From NCBI RefSeq assembly GCF_000499845.2, contig NC_023755.2, positions 31,025,753 through 31,089,752 of the forward strand: DNA of 64,000 nucleotides, in the 5' to 3' direction. The notes under the pieces are model-generated. The model was not told where the DNA came from and ran no database searches. It worked only from the letters and a program-made list of their open reading frames with translations. The DNA is from Phaseolus vulgaris (Eukaryota; Streptophyta; Magnoliopsida; Fabales; Fabaceae). Position numbers and translations under genes: made by a program. Shown piece by piece: positions 44,301-55,299 of the stretch (position 1 is the first letter of the stretch; each line of letters begins with the position of its first letter).

Positions 44301-45394
44301 CCCCCATCTTGACGTGCGTAAGCGGCAACGAGTGCACCAGGATAATGGCGGAGCTCCACGAAGGTATTTGTGGTTGCCACGTGGGAGGAAGGTCTATAGC
44401 TTCTAAGGTGGTACGCGCAGGTTTCTACTGGCCAACAGTGAAAGAGGATTGCGTGCGGCACGCCCAGCGTTGCAAGCAGTGTCAGAAGCACGCTGATTGG
44501 CACAAGGCACCGCCAGAGGAGCTGAGATCCATATATAGCCTGTGACCTTTCCATACGTGGGGGATTGACATCCTAGGTCCGTTTCCCCTGGCGATAAGGC
44601 AGATGAAGTACCTAATCGTCGCCATTGAATACTTCACCAAGTGGATAGAGGCGGAGCCCGTGGCCCAGATTACTGCACACAAGGTGCAACACTTTGTTTG
44701 GAAGAACATTGTGTGTCGCTTTGGCGTGCCTAGGCGGTTGGTATCCGACAATGGCACACAGTTCGCAAGCCAACAGCTGAGAAACCTGTGCGCGGAGGTA
44801 GGCATCAAGCAAGTGTTTACATCAGTCGAACACCCCCAAACTAATGGGCAAGTAGAGTCGGCGAATAGAGTTTTGTTGAGAGGACTAAAGAGAAGGCTAG
44901 AAAAAGCTAAAGGGGTGTGGGCGGAGGAAGTGCCAAGGATTGTATGGGCATACCACACCATGCCCCAATCTTCCACCATGGAGACACCTTTCAGCCTAGT
45001 AGATGGGTCAGATGCGATGATCCCAGTTGAGATTCACGAAAGCTCGCCACGTTACCAGAATTTTGTGGCTGAAGAATCCAACGAAGAAAGGCGAGTGAAT
45101 CTAGACTTACTGGACGAAGCCAGGGAAGAAGCAAGAATAAAGGCCGAGGCAGTGAAGAGAAGAGTGGAGCGACAATATAGCTCCAAGGTGAAGCCCCGAC
45201 ATTTCCAGGTTAGCGACTTAGTTATGAGGAAGGCTCACCCATATGAGCTAGAGAACAAGTTGTCTCCTAAATGGACCGGACCCTTCAGAATCACCGAGGC
45301 TAAGGGGAACGGTTCGTACAACTTAGAAACTTTGGAAGGGGGCCCCATTCCGCGCAGTTGGAATGCGGCCAATTTGAAATTTTATTTTAGTTGA
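44301..45394 (+). pseudogene. Tat integrase, after a deletion, one stop
   Basis: The integrase frame starts within the region that follows RNase H; about 100 residues or more of the usual spacer seem deleted near 44290-44310, with a frame change. Zinc-binding region: ELHEGICGCHVGGR and CVRHAQRCKQCQKHA. TGA at 44543-44545 interrupts it just before the core. DDE triad: WGIDILGPFP, VSDNGTQFAS and HPQTNGQVESANRVLL. The C-terminal part has an HPYELENKLSPKWTGPF segment and the frame ends at 45392-45394. The catalytic residues are kept, but the internal stop and the shift prevent a gag-pol fusion. Confidence 0.88.
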
Positions 45395-45639
45395 ATTATG
45401 TAAGTGAACAACACTGTAACAATATTATCAAAGGGGACACTCTTTTTCCCTCCTGGGAGTTTTTTAATGAGGTCACCCAAGTAAAAAAGAAGTTCAAGAA
45501 AAAACTTTTCCTTAGTTTTTTCTCTTCCCACTCGAAGTGTAAGATCAAGGGGTAAAGAGATAAAAGACAAAGACTCGAAGCGGCGTCAGGTGTCGCCAAA
45601 CGTAGGCGTCGCCAAGAAGGGGGTATCACCAAGCGTAGG
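45395..45639 (+). other. Start of the Tat 3' region
   Basis: Non-coding, ending in GGCGTCGCC-like motifs (45575-45625). It is interrupted at 45639 by a solo LTR. Confidence 0.6.
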
Positions 45640-46608
45640 TGATCCTGCCGGTTGACCAGAGCGCAAGAGCCTTGCCACGTCAAAGGTATCTTCCTCTGGA
45701 TCGGCTTTGCACCACGCTAGCTTCCGTCCTTCACACCTTGATTCTCCTCAAGAACCTGCAAAAGACAGAGTGGCGCCGCTGCGGCCGATCGCGCTTCGAC
45801 GCTCAAGTCAGTGACGGAATCACCAAATTACTAAGAGAAAAGCTAAGAACTCAAGGAGCCGTGCAATGTTCTCTCTCAGCGTACTCAAGTATTCTCAAAG
45901 CGTAAAGAAGTGTTCTAAACGCGCGTACCTCAGAAATCTGTTAGGAGTCCCTTATATACCTGTGCACTTTCTCTCTCTTGACGGTTACACCTCTGGACAC
46001 GTGGCTCGCATCCAGTTGTACACGTGTCAACATCTGGAGTGTCCTCTGCTTGAGCGTCACTTCTATTCTTCAGGCCATTTCGACTAAGTTACCCATGCAG
46101 GGAGTAACTCAACGTAGAGCTATTTCCCTGGAGTGCGATCTCTTCTGAGTGGCGAGTACGGGTGTCACCATACACACCTTCTCTGTGGTCTCGCCTGCCG
46201 CTATCATGATCTGCCTTTCTTGCACATCATGCATGTTCTGGGAAACTGTTCCTTTGCCTTGACTTCTGGCTAGGGAATGATCGTCTGACGTTCTCACCCT
46301 CCGTGCTTGTACCTCGTGAAAGACTTAAGCAAGCTTTCCTGATCTCTCGGCGATGTGTAAACCATCCGATCACCTAATATTCTCTGGTCTTTAACTACCC
46401 GATCTCCGGGAACTCTCATACGGTGACTATGACGCAAGCCTGGTGACCGCCGGTTATACATGATAGAGATCGGAGAACACCAAGTTGACAATTGGCGATT
46501 ACACAAACTTCTCGATGTGCTTCCCTTCTGTCGACTAGGTGTCCCGTTTAACACGCCTATATTATCGCTTGCTGCCACATCATCACTTCCGACTACCTGA
46601 TCGGTACA
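45640..46608 (-). mobile_element. Solo LTR of the TGATCCTGCC family, inserted in the Tat element
   Basis: The 969-bp segment starts TGATCCTGCCGGTTGACC and ends GATCGGTACA. It is homologous to the LTRs at 19071 and 23275 and to 59159-60351. GTAGG lies on both sides (45635-45639 and 46609-46613). No internal retroelement sequence is present, so it is a solo LTR left by recombination. Confidence 0.9.
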
Positions 46609-47374
46609 GTAGGCATCGCCTAAACGTGACGTTGCCAACGGGAGATGCCACCGGGGGATGCCGCCGGGGGAACGTCGCCGAGATAAAGAGTCGCCAGCGT
46701 GAGGCGTCGCCAAAATGTAGGCGTCTCGATATGGGAGTGTAACTAGCCCCGGTCATGGTGTTTTTAGATACCCTGAGGACGATACGGCGCTGCGGTAATA
46801 TGCCTCTCCTCAGGCGTGGGCACCAAGCAGTGAAGAGATAGGGGACCAGTCGCCTTAGGGTCTGAGACGCCCCATGGACGATATGACGCTGTCATATAGG
46901 CCTCTCCGTGGGCGCCGACACCAAAGCGCGACTTTGTCCCTAGTGTCAGACACGCAAAGGATACCTAGAGCAGGTCTCCCCTTTAGCGTGGACACTCAGT
47001 ACAGGTAAAATAAACCCTCCCAAACACAACGGAGGGAACGCGTACAACATGGCTGAGGAAGCGAATGTAGACGAGAGTGTGCAAAAAGAAAGGAGCGGCG
47101 CTTACAAAAACCAAAATATGGCGCGAGAGTTAAAGTTACAGGTAAAGTTTGAGATAAAGACGAATGAGACAAATTAGGCAAACATGTATGTGCCCTACGC
47201 TTGTATGAAAAGTGCAATCATGCCACTTTTCAGTGGCCTCTGAAGTCTGAATGGGAGGAGGACGAAGCCCCGCTCTCGGTCCTCAGTGCCTGGGTAAGCT
47301 GCGACCTCTGTTGCCAGGTTATCTTCAAACCTGCACCAAAGGAAACAAGCATGGTAAAGGCACCACAAGATAAG
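46609..47374 (+). other. Tat 3' region, non-coding part of accessory unit 1
   Basis: It starts with GGCGTCGCC/GATGCCACC-type short repeats (46613-46720). A segment with ACCCTGAGGACGATACGGCGCTGC (46770) recurs at 49170 in unit 2. No ORF is supported. Confidence 0.55.
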
Positions 47375-48196
47375 TCATGCAAAGATCTGGTAAAGATGAA
47401 GAACGGAAGGTTTAAGGTAATCTCTCGTACATATATATTTCTCCAAGGCTTCGGCGTTGTACTCCAAACTAATCAAAGCGGCAGCGTCAAAGCCCCCCGC
47501 CTCAGCCAAGATCCGGCAAGCCACCTGGTCGTTCGAGGGTAGCCTCTTAAAAGGTCTGGACTTCAAGGCTCTCGTCTCCCTCACCCAGTACAGCGGAAAG
47601 CCATCCAGGGCGGAAGGCACGAGATCAGAACAACAAACTTTAAAAAATCTACCCTTCCACCCTGTGAAGGAGTTTTGGAAGGGAGTTAGGAGGACCCTGC
47701 CGGGAACATTGCTGAGGGTCACCCACAGGTTGTTCCTTTGCCTCTTCACCTCAAAGAAGTGAAGAAAGATGTCCACCGAGGGTGGGCACCCCAGAAAGCC
47801 AAAGAGTATGTCGAAGGCTTTGACGAAAGCCCAGCTGTTAGGATACAACTGGGTTGGAGCAGCGTTAATCTCTGTCAACAGTTCCCTCTCAAACCTGGAG
47901 AAGGGCAGGCGCACGGCGACGCTTTTGAAAACCACTTGGTAGAAGTAGAAGAAGGGGACCTCGTCGTTGGCACGTTCATCTCCGCACACCGGCTCCCCCA
48001 AGGTGCAAGGGAGCACGGCGATATCGTCATCATGCCTCTTCGCGAAGGCACGATGATCATAGGAACACGCTTCCCCCACATGTTCCCGTACAGCCCTGGA
48101 GGAAAGTAGGCAAGACCACTCGTCGAGGAGCTCACGCGAGGCCCATGCATAAAGGTCCTTTGGTTTGACTCTGGGAGGAAGAGGATGGGTAGACAT
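47375..48196 (-). CDS. Antisense ORF of the Tat element, copy 1 (first exon)
   Basis: The minus-strand frame of 273 codons starts at ATG 48196 (MSTHPLPPRVKPKDLYAW). The core is PFSRFERELLTEINAAPTQL, PNSWAFVKAFDILFGFLG and VDIFLHFFEVKRQ, then PFQNSFTGWKGRFFKV and LDGFPLYWV. It is about 60 percent similar by eye to copy 2 at 51200-51983. After the YNAEALEKYI end there is a GT (47430 area) where copy 2 has an intron, so the last codons may be intron. Such antisense genes between pol and the 3' LTR are known from Tat elements such as Grande and Retand. Function unknown. It is open and might still be expressed. Confidence 0.7.
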   Translation of the reverse strand: MSTHPLPPRVKPKDLYAWASRELLDEWSCLLSSRAVREHVGEACSYDHRAFAKRHDDDIAVLPCTLGEPVCGDERANDEVPFFYFYQVVFKSVAVRLPFSRFERELLTEINAAPTQLYPNSWAFVKAFDILFGFLGCPPSVDIFLHFFEVKRQRNNLWVTLSNVPGRVLLTPFQNSFTGWKGRFFKVCCSDLVPSALDGFPLYWVRETRALKSRPFKRLPSNDQVACRILAEAGGFDAAALISLEYNAEALEKYICTRDYLKPSVLHLYQIFA

Positions 48197-48658
48197 GTCG
48201 GTACAAAGTATCAGTGAAGGAGCTGGAAGGTCGAAGGAGAATGACGCGTTAGAAATGCGGAAGGAAAACACCAACTATAAAGAACGCGGGAGGGACTCTT
48301 TGTGAGGAAGAGGAGTGGTGCAAGGAGGGCGTGAAAACACAGAGACGCTGAGTGCAGGCGCAAGATTTCAAAGACCCAAATATTACAGTTGGAGCGCCAA
48401 ACGACGCGAAGGGGACCACCGTTCGATCGAGCCACGTGTCGGGGGATGAGAGGATGACCCTGGCGCCACTGGTCAACATTCAGAAAACGTCGCGTCGACA
48501 GAATGCCCAAGGGTACGATGCGCCGTCAAAGATGGGAGCATCTTGTCAAAAGCTCAGAAAATGTCAAGATCAAATCAGGCAAGGGAACATCCCATCAGCC
48601 ATATGGGAAATGCCACGTGGAGGGTGTGGGCGAGACCTTAAGCTTTCCACTGCGGCAA
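48197..48658. other. Upstream region of antisense copy 1
   Basis: On the minus strand this would be the promoter region of the antisense gene; on the plus strand it resembles the 3' UTR next to the 3' LTR (CACGTGGAGGGTGTGGGCGAGACC, compare 52650). No ORF is supported. Confidence 0.45.
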
Positions 48659-49140
48659 GTGTCACGCCCCCAGGCGTCGACCAGAGTCCAAAATCGACAG
48701 ATTGACCGCACCAGGCACCGCCAAGACGCTGAAGGCATCGCCAGTATAAGACGCTGAAGGCGTCGCCAGTATAAGACGCTGAAGGCGTCGCCAGTATAAG
48801 ACGTTGAGGGCGTCGCCAGTATAAGTTATCAGTGGCGTCGCCTCCCCGATACCCACAGGTAGGAAAGACTGTGGAGGGAGACGAAAATGCCAGAAGCCAA
48901 ACAAGTTATCAGAGGCGTCGCCTCCCCGATACCCACAGGTAGGAAAACTGTGGAGGGAGACGAAAATGCCGGAAGCCAAACAAGTTATCAGTGGCGTCGC
49001 CTCCCCGATACCCACAGGTAGGAAAGATTGTGGAGGGAGACGAGATCGCCAAAGGCCAAATGAGCTACCAGCAGGGTTACTCCCCGATACCCGTGGGAAG
49101 GAAAGACCATGGAGGGAGCGACCCCATGGGGGGCTTCGAG
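48659..49140 (+). repeat. LTR-like piece with tandem repeats inside the Tat element
   Basis: It begins TGTCACGCCCCCAGGCGTCGACCAGAG, resembling the LTR start at 38897. Then come about four copies of a 25-bp unit (GACGCTGAAGGCGTCGCCAG, 48724-48822) and three copies of a unit of about 79 bp with TTATCAGTGGCGTCGCCTCC and AAACTGTGGAGGGAGACGA (48826-49070). It ends in the CCATGGAGGGA-type segment also found in the LTRs. Confidence 0.7.
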
Positions 49141-49758
49141 CCTTCCTGGTGTTCGGCTTTTCTAGACACCCTGAGGACGATACGGCGCTGCTGTAGTAGG
49201 CCTCTCCTTCGGCGTGGGCGCCAAGCACTGAGAGTTAAGGGACAGATCACCTTGGTGTTTGATACACTCCATGGACGATACGGCGTTGTTAGACAGGCCT
49301 CTCCATGGGCGTGGGCACTGAGGTGCGACCTTGTCCCAAGTGTTTAGGCCCAGAGCAGGTCTCGACTTTTGAGTTTGCAACAATGACAGAGCGGCCAGCT
49401 CATTCGCGAGGCAGGGGCCTCATAGATACGAAGGCAGAACATGTTTTGAGGTGCACGTTAGAAGTGAGGGGTAAAAGAAAGAGGAGAAAAGGCTATGTAC
49501 TACCATATGTGCAAGATTTCCCAATACAGCGAAAGAAACAGATAGAAGTACAGGCGAAGCAATGGAAGCATACAAGAATGAAGAACGAAGGTGAAGATAT
49601 CAGCCAAACAGCGCTTAACGCCTCAGAAGTATGCAATCGTTAATATCAGTTATAAAACCCATTGTTCCAAGTAAAATGTAAACAGTGCAAAGTATTTACA
49701 AAGCTATCGAAAACGAAGAAAAGCGTAAAGAGAAAGATGGAGTCAGAGGGTGGGCGAT
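49141..49758 (+). other. Tat 3' region, non-coding part of accessory unit 2
   Basis: It is homologous at its start to 46755-46960 (CCCTGAGGACGATACGGCG, GCCTCTCC...GCGTGGGC). No gene is supported. Confidence 0.5.
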
Positions 49759-51983
49759 TCAATCGCTCAGGTCCAGAGGCACAACTTTTCCGTCGACGAC
49801 GTGGTGGGTGGAATCGCAGTTCGAGATATTGATTCCCGGATTCTCACAAGATGCTTGAACGAGGGCCTCCTGGAAGCCCTCATCGAACGCGCCCGCCATT
49901 TCGCCGGTAAGCTCTTGGACTTCCCTCTCCAGCTCGATGACCCTAGAATCCTTGGACACCAGCTGTTTGTCCAAGAACTCTTTCCCCACCCGGAGCTTGC
50001 TGTTTTCAGCTTGGAGAAAGTCCAAGGCCTCGACCTTCGCCGCCAAGGCGCCCTCACTCTCGGCCAGCTTCTGCCTCCAAGAAGCATCCAGTTCTTCGAG
50101 TTTTTTCCGCTGCATTTCAGAGGCAAGAGCCGCCTCTTGGAGGCCAATGCTTTGGACTTGGTAGGAGGTGAGCTGGGCTAGCTGGTCTACATGCGCTTAT
50201 TCAAGTTCACGCGCGTATGCCTCGGCCCCCTCCCTACCCTCTTGGGCCAGTTTCAGCGAAGCTTGGTAGGCTTCCTCCCTAAGCCCCCAAGCTTGCTTCT
50301 CCTCCTTCAGCGCCCCCACCTCTTGCCTCAGTTTTCGGAGGGCCTCCCTCCCCTTGGCAACGCTTCGGGCCCGGGTGCGCCACTTGAGTGCCATCGCCAG
50401 GAACGCCCCCATATAGTAAGGCATGCCTCCCCCCTTGCGAGGGTCCTTTGGCGACATCCCTTCAGTAAATCCCTGCGTCAACTCCCGGTAGACGGGGCGG
50501 GGAATTTGTAGCTCGCGGGAAGAAGGAGCAGGAGCTGGTGCAGGGGAGCAGAGCCCGAAGCCTCAGCCACTTCACGCAGCGGTAGCGGCCGGGGAACCGA
50601 CTCGGCCCCTTCATCTTGTTCCTCTTGGACTGCTCGAGGCGGGGGCGATGTGGCGCTTGGAGGGTCGTCCCGGAGAGAACCCCCGTGGGGAGACGCGGCA
50701 GACAGGATAGGAACGCCTGTAGCCCTTCTCTTTTTGAAGACCAAGGCGCCACCCGAGTCTTCGCTGTCAGAATTTATCACAACACCCTTTTTCCCTTGTC
50801 GGGGCGTGCTGAAGCAGGTGTCGATGCCACGGCCAAGGGAACCGCAGCAATAGGGGGAGGAGAGGCAGGCGTTTGGCAGGTTCGGGAAGATGGTGATGGA
50901 GTCTGTAGGGAAGCGACGGGAACCGGGGGAGTGATGGGTGGCACGTCGGGGGCGATAGTGTCCCCATCTCCTTTGGTGGATTTAGCCTTCTTCAAGAACT
51001 TGGCTAGGGCGAGGCGCCTTGAAGAAGTCATCACCGAACCTGCGACAGTCAGAGTAACAAAGCAAAGACCAATTCAGATAAGGCAGAATGGGAACATTTA
51101 CAGTCAAACACATGCAAATAATCATAGTGGTTCAAGCGAAGCAAGTAAGTTCATATAACCACGACAGCTCATACAGTGCAAACAATCAAAAGCAGGTACC
51201 AAAGTAGGTGGAGAGTCCATGGGCGTTGAATTCGTTGACGATGAGCTTGGCGGTGTCAAAGACCACCTCGAGCCCAACCAAAGCTTTGCACATGTCCCGA
51301 TCAGCAGGGGCGAGTTCATCCAAAGCCAGGGGTTTGGTCGTTATGGGTTTTCCCGACCAGTACAAGGGGAAGCCCTCCAGTGTAGTAGGGTCGTATTTGG
51401 TCGCACGCACCTTGAAGAACTTCCCCTTCCACCCCTTGAATGAGTTTTGGAAGAGGGTGAGGATGATGCGCCCGGCGACGCCAGAAAAGCTCATCCAAAG
51501 GCTTTTACCTTGTTTCTTCACCTCGAAAAAATGAAGAAAGACATCCACGGAGGAGGGGATGCCCAGATACCCGCAAAGAATTTGAAAACCCCTCACGAAG
51601 GCCCAGCTGTTGGGATGGAGCTGGGCAGGGGCGGTGTTGATTTCGGTGAGCAGCTCCCGCTCGAAGGGAGTGAAGGGGAGACGTAGGCCCACTCATTTGA
51701 ATACCATTTGGTAGAGGAAGAAGAAGGGACTTCCCCCGGTGGCCCTCGAGTCCACGCAAACAGGTTCCCCCGGTTTCACACGGCATACTAGGACGTGGGA
51801 ATCGTGGGTTTTGTGGAAAGCATTGAAATTGTAGACCGTGGGGTCTCCCCTGTGGGCCTCCACGTCTGTGACGGAGGTCAATGTAGAGCACTCCGCGAGG
51901 AGGTCATCGGATGCCCATCCATACTCCTCTTTGTAGGGGGACACGGGGGGAGGAGGATCGGCAGTGGCTTTATCTCGCGCCAT
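49759..51983 (-). pseudogene. Antisense gene of the Tat element, copy 2, with intron
   Basis: It starts at ATG 51983 (MARDKATADPPPP). Exon 1 (51983-51200) has the same core as copy 1 (FERELLTEINTAPAQLHPNSWAF, VDVFLHFFEVKKQ, FQNSFKGWKGKFFKV, TLEGFPLYW) with one TGA near 51693. A 160-bp intron (51199-51040) has GT and AG and joins in frame (F-G-S). Exon 2 has a Pro/Ser-rich part, DSDSEDSGGALVF-like acidic residues, KKRR, and a long coiled coil (AKVEALDFLQAENSKLRVGK, VIELEREVQEL). It has frameshifts near 50785 and 50485 and a TAA at 50197. The intron shows that the minus strand is or was transcribed on its own. Function unknown. Confidence 0.72.
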
Positions 51984-52706
51984 CGGATCAAAAGCTGAAG
52001 AGTGAAGAAAAAAGAAAGGGTTCAGCGAAAAGGGGGTTTCAAGAAGAAAAAGGGGAAAAAGGAGGAACCCTAGGCAAACCCTACCCACGTAAGAAAAGAA
52101 GAACGGGGGGGAAGAAAGAGACCCAAGAACAACGCAAAAATACAAGCAAGTAGACAGTCCCAGGCCGTTCATCCATACATCATAGTCATGCAGTAAAGAG
52201 TGAGAGTCAGCAAGGGTAGGAAAAACCCTACCTTTGAGTGGCGAAGTGTGTGATGAGCGGGAGCGCGAAAGAGCAGAGATTGCGAGAGAGAAAATTCGAG
52301 GAAGATGAACAGTGTGGGAATGCAGAGAGAGTGGATGAAACAATGGTTTCGAGCGCGGAGTTTGGGTAACTTAAACGTTACGAGGAGCGCGAGGGGCAAC
52401 AGATGGTGACCGTGCGATGATGCCACGTGTCGTAGGATTAGGCACTCACTGGGAGCGCAATAGACTTTTGAGGCTGACCGCGTGATGAACCACGTGGCAA
52501 GCGATTAAGCGTGGCCCCAAAAAGCATTGCTTTCCCCGTTTCAGAGGATGTCCAATCAGCCATTAAGAGCATTTCAATGGTTTAGAGAATGTCACGTCAA
52601 TAGTTTGAGAAGTGTCACGTCAGCAAGAATGACACGTCACCAGGACACCACGTGGATGGCGTGGGCGAGGCCTTAGTCTTTTCGCTAAAAACGAGTCATC
52701 AGCTTA
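51984..52706. other. 3' UTR of the Tat element / promoter side of antisense copy 2
   Basis: Non-coding on the element strand. It should carry the minus-strand promoter of the antisense gene; no specific box is claimed. A longer open frame upstream of 51983 has no family features and is likely chance. Confidence 0.5.
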
Positions 52707-52721
52707 AGACTGGGGGGCTTG
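52707..52721 (+). promoter_or_regulatory. Polypurine tract of the Tat element
   Basis: AGACTGGGGGGCTTG lies directly before the 3' LTR at 52722. This is the expected plus-strand primer site, though shorter than usual. Confidence 0.7.
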
Positions 52722-53902
52722 TGTACCGTCCTGCCCCCGAGCGTTGACCAGAGTCAAAGTCAATGTAGGGACGAAGTTCATTGTATGGTGGGACCACGCG
52801 AAGGGAGTCAAAGAAAGGAAGTCAACAGAGTGACTAGACAAGGCGTCGCCTGAGCAAGACATCGCCCAAACAAGGCATCGCCAAGATAAGGCGTTGCGAA
52901 GAGAAGGCGTCGCCAAGCAAGCCATTAGCAGTGTTACTCCCCGATACCCATGGGTAGGAAAGACCATGGAGGGACTGACGCCACGAGGGGCTTCGGGCCC
53001 ACTTGGCTCAGAAAAGGTAATAAAGAGAAGAGGAAGGTGGCTTCAAGGCCATAGTACTAACGCCAGTGGAGAGCAATCTGACTCGCAAAGTGCTCATGTC
53101 ACCCCAGAGAGGCCCTTGGGATAGATACGAGTCATGAGAGGGTCACGCCCAGGGGTAATCAGGTGCGGGGTACGAGAGAAAGGTATAGACGCTCTCAAAG
53201 CGAGTGACTAGAGGTTTGGGGGCATGAGTTGGCACCCAAAAACTCACCCCTTGCGCCGGGCGCACTCCAAGGAAGGAGGACTCACACGACGAAATACCCC
53301 CAAGTTGGGTCACGGTGCTGTGAGGCCCTCCACGTGTAATAACAGCCAGGTCAGAACAGAAACATCCATTTGTCAGGAATAAGGTAATTAAAGCTATTTA
53401 AAGGTAATTAAAGTTTACGTTTCAAGCGTTTTAAGGTACTTTAAATGCTTCAGGCGGTTTAAACGTCTTAAAGGCGCTGAACGTTTTAACCTTAAATGCG
53501 CTTTAAGACGCTTTAAATGCTAGAGGCATTTAAATAGAACCTGGGATGTTGGAAACGGGGTTCGAACTTTTGGCAAATTTTCCCAGAATACACTCTAGTT
53601 GCTTGCTCGAGTCTTGAGGCTACGCACAAGGGACTAAAGAAAGGTTGTTTGCCAGAAGGAGAAAATATACACAATACACAGTTCCTTTTACCACCTTCAG
53701 AGTACCATTCATGGTGCTCCGATACAGAGGTGCAGAGTTTTGGTGTTTCTTGCTAGCTGACTTGAGCGTCGGAGTGCAAACGGCCGCAAGGGCGCCCATT
53801 TGTCCTTCTTTGCAGGTATCCACAGATTTCCAGAGGGAAGGTGTCCCTAGCTGACGGGTAAGGTTGCGCACAAAGACGTACCCAGATCAACCGGCCGGAA
53901 CA
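52722..53902 (+). repeat. 3' LTR of the Tat element (1181 bp)
   Basis: It is nearly identical to 38897-40093 but one 16-bp repeat unit shorter in the GGCGTCGCC array. It ends GGCCGGAACA before GTTGT. Confidence 0.93.
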
Positions 53903-53907
53903 GTTGT

Positions 53908-54020
53908 TCCCATCCAATTTTTGTGAACCATCCCACAACTCCATATATTTGACAACTAAAATGCCATAGTCATAACTGCATACAACAAATAAATTTTTAA
54001 CCCTAAACAACAATTCAAAA
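53908..54020 (-). pseudogene. Ulp1-like protease relic, right of the insertion
   Basis: The minus strand reads a DYGILVVKYMELWDGSQKLDG segment, like the Cys-containing region of Ulp1 (D-C-G usually; here the Cys is Tyr). The frame continues across the 15-kb insertion at 38891. It is a dead part of a CACTA-type element. Confidence 0.6.
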
Positions 54021-55299
54021 TATTAAGTAAAAACCAATTAAAATACATATAAAATCATAATAAATAACACTATTACTTTCAATACTAACCTATTTGATTG
54101 TAAGGGAACCTTTTCTTTTATCAATGTAATTTGAGGATCACTCTTTCCAGAGAAGTCGTCAAGAATTTCAAAAAGGTATTGGAGTCGATCAACCTACAAA
54201 ATGCAATATAACAAGAATGATAACCAAATTCAAACCAAATGAATTCATTAACTATTGAAGAACATGCAACTATTTACCATTGCTTTATTAATTTTATGTT
54301 GACCTTCAATTCTATGACCAATGGAGTCCAACACATGCAATTGCCTTTTCCGACAATTCAGTGCATACACCCACCAATGGTCATTGAACATTGCTGGCAC
54401 AAAGACCTACAAAATAGTGCAAAATTTTAAATTGATAGTCAACATCAACATTCTAAACAACACCAACATTTATTTATATAGAACATTGCTAATATTAACT
54501 TTAAAAACCACAATAAGATATTCCCTAATATGGGAATAAATCTTTCCCATAAAAGGACGTGTAATCAAAACTGGTCTAGGATATCTGTCCCCCATTCATG
54601 TTGATCTCCTAAATTACATGAGTCTGCAACAACCAACTCTATTATTACTATTACCAAAAACTTAAATCCACACTAACCACAAAAAAGGGATTGAATGAAA
54701 ATTGTTTCACCACTCCAAATTTGTCAATTTCATTCATATTTAACATTCTGGTTACAAATAACATAACCTACAACCACATTCAACACAACTAAGTAAATAA
54801 TATAAGTACGTACAACAAACACAACGATATCTAAATTTTTACCATGTTGCCAACTCTTGAGTGCGAACTTAATGATTGCAAGTCCAGTCTCATCAAATAT
54901 TATTTTCTATGTCGACAATAACACTACAACAAGATTTAACACAAAGCATCAATCATGCAATAACAAAAAATCAAGTAATGACTAACATAACTTATGTTGC
55001 ACATTCAGTATATTTTATTATCGTTTCATGTCACACTTAAACGAATAAATTGTTTTATAAATCTTCAAAATATCAAAACCAGTTGAGCTTGGACCAGAAG
55101 AGGTTGGTAAAAAATCAAGTAATGACTAACATAACTTATGTTGCACATTCAGTATATTTTATTATCATTTCATGTCACACTTAAACGAATAAATTGTTTT
55201 ATAAATCTTCAAAATATCAAAACCAGTTGAGCTTGGACTAGAAGAGGTTGGACCACCAGAGGTTCGATTGGATCCACTATGCACAAATCCAACTGACCA
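54021..55299. repeat. CACTA-type relic with a 144-bp tandem duplication
   Basis: AT-rich DNA with minus-strand traces of intron and exon only. 54966-55109 and 55110-55253 are two nearly identical 144-bp copies (TCAAGTAATGACTAACATAA start). No intact ORF. Confidence 0.6.

Larger units (their letters stand above)
38897..53902 (+). mobile_element. Tat-lineage Ty3/gypsy retrotransposon, 15.0 kb
   Basis: The 5' LTR is 38897-40093 and the 3' LTR 52722-53902; they differ at roughly two dozen sites (about 2 percent) and by one 16-bp repeat. Order: primer site, gag, protease, RT, RNase H, second (archaeal-type) RNase H, integrase, then a 7.3-kb 3' region with antisense genes, GGCGTCGCC-rich repeats, a foreign solo LTR and a polypurine tract. 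Gag-PR-RT-RNH-INT order, dual RNase H, the CX2HX4HX4C knuckle and antisense ORFs between pol and the 3' LTR mark the Tat lineage. GTTGT duplications define it. Several stops and one deletion make this copy non-autonomous. Confidence 0.92.

Noticed and set aside
48724..49070. CRISPR-like direct repeats
   Set aside because: Units are contiguous tandem repeats without unique spacers, in a plant retrotransposon.
48662..49228. 188-codon minus-strand ORF with internal repeats
   Set aside because: The repeats come from the tandem DNA units of the LTR-like piece; there is no sign of protein-level conservation.
51984..52343. N-terminal extension of the antisense copy 2 frame
   Set aside because: The frame is open but hydrophobic and unlike copy 1, whose similarity begins near the MARDK/MSTHP starts, so the internal Met was chosen.
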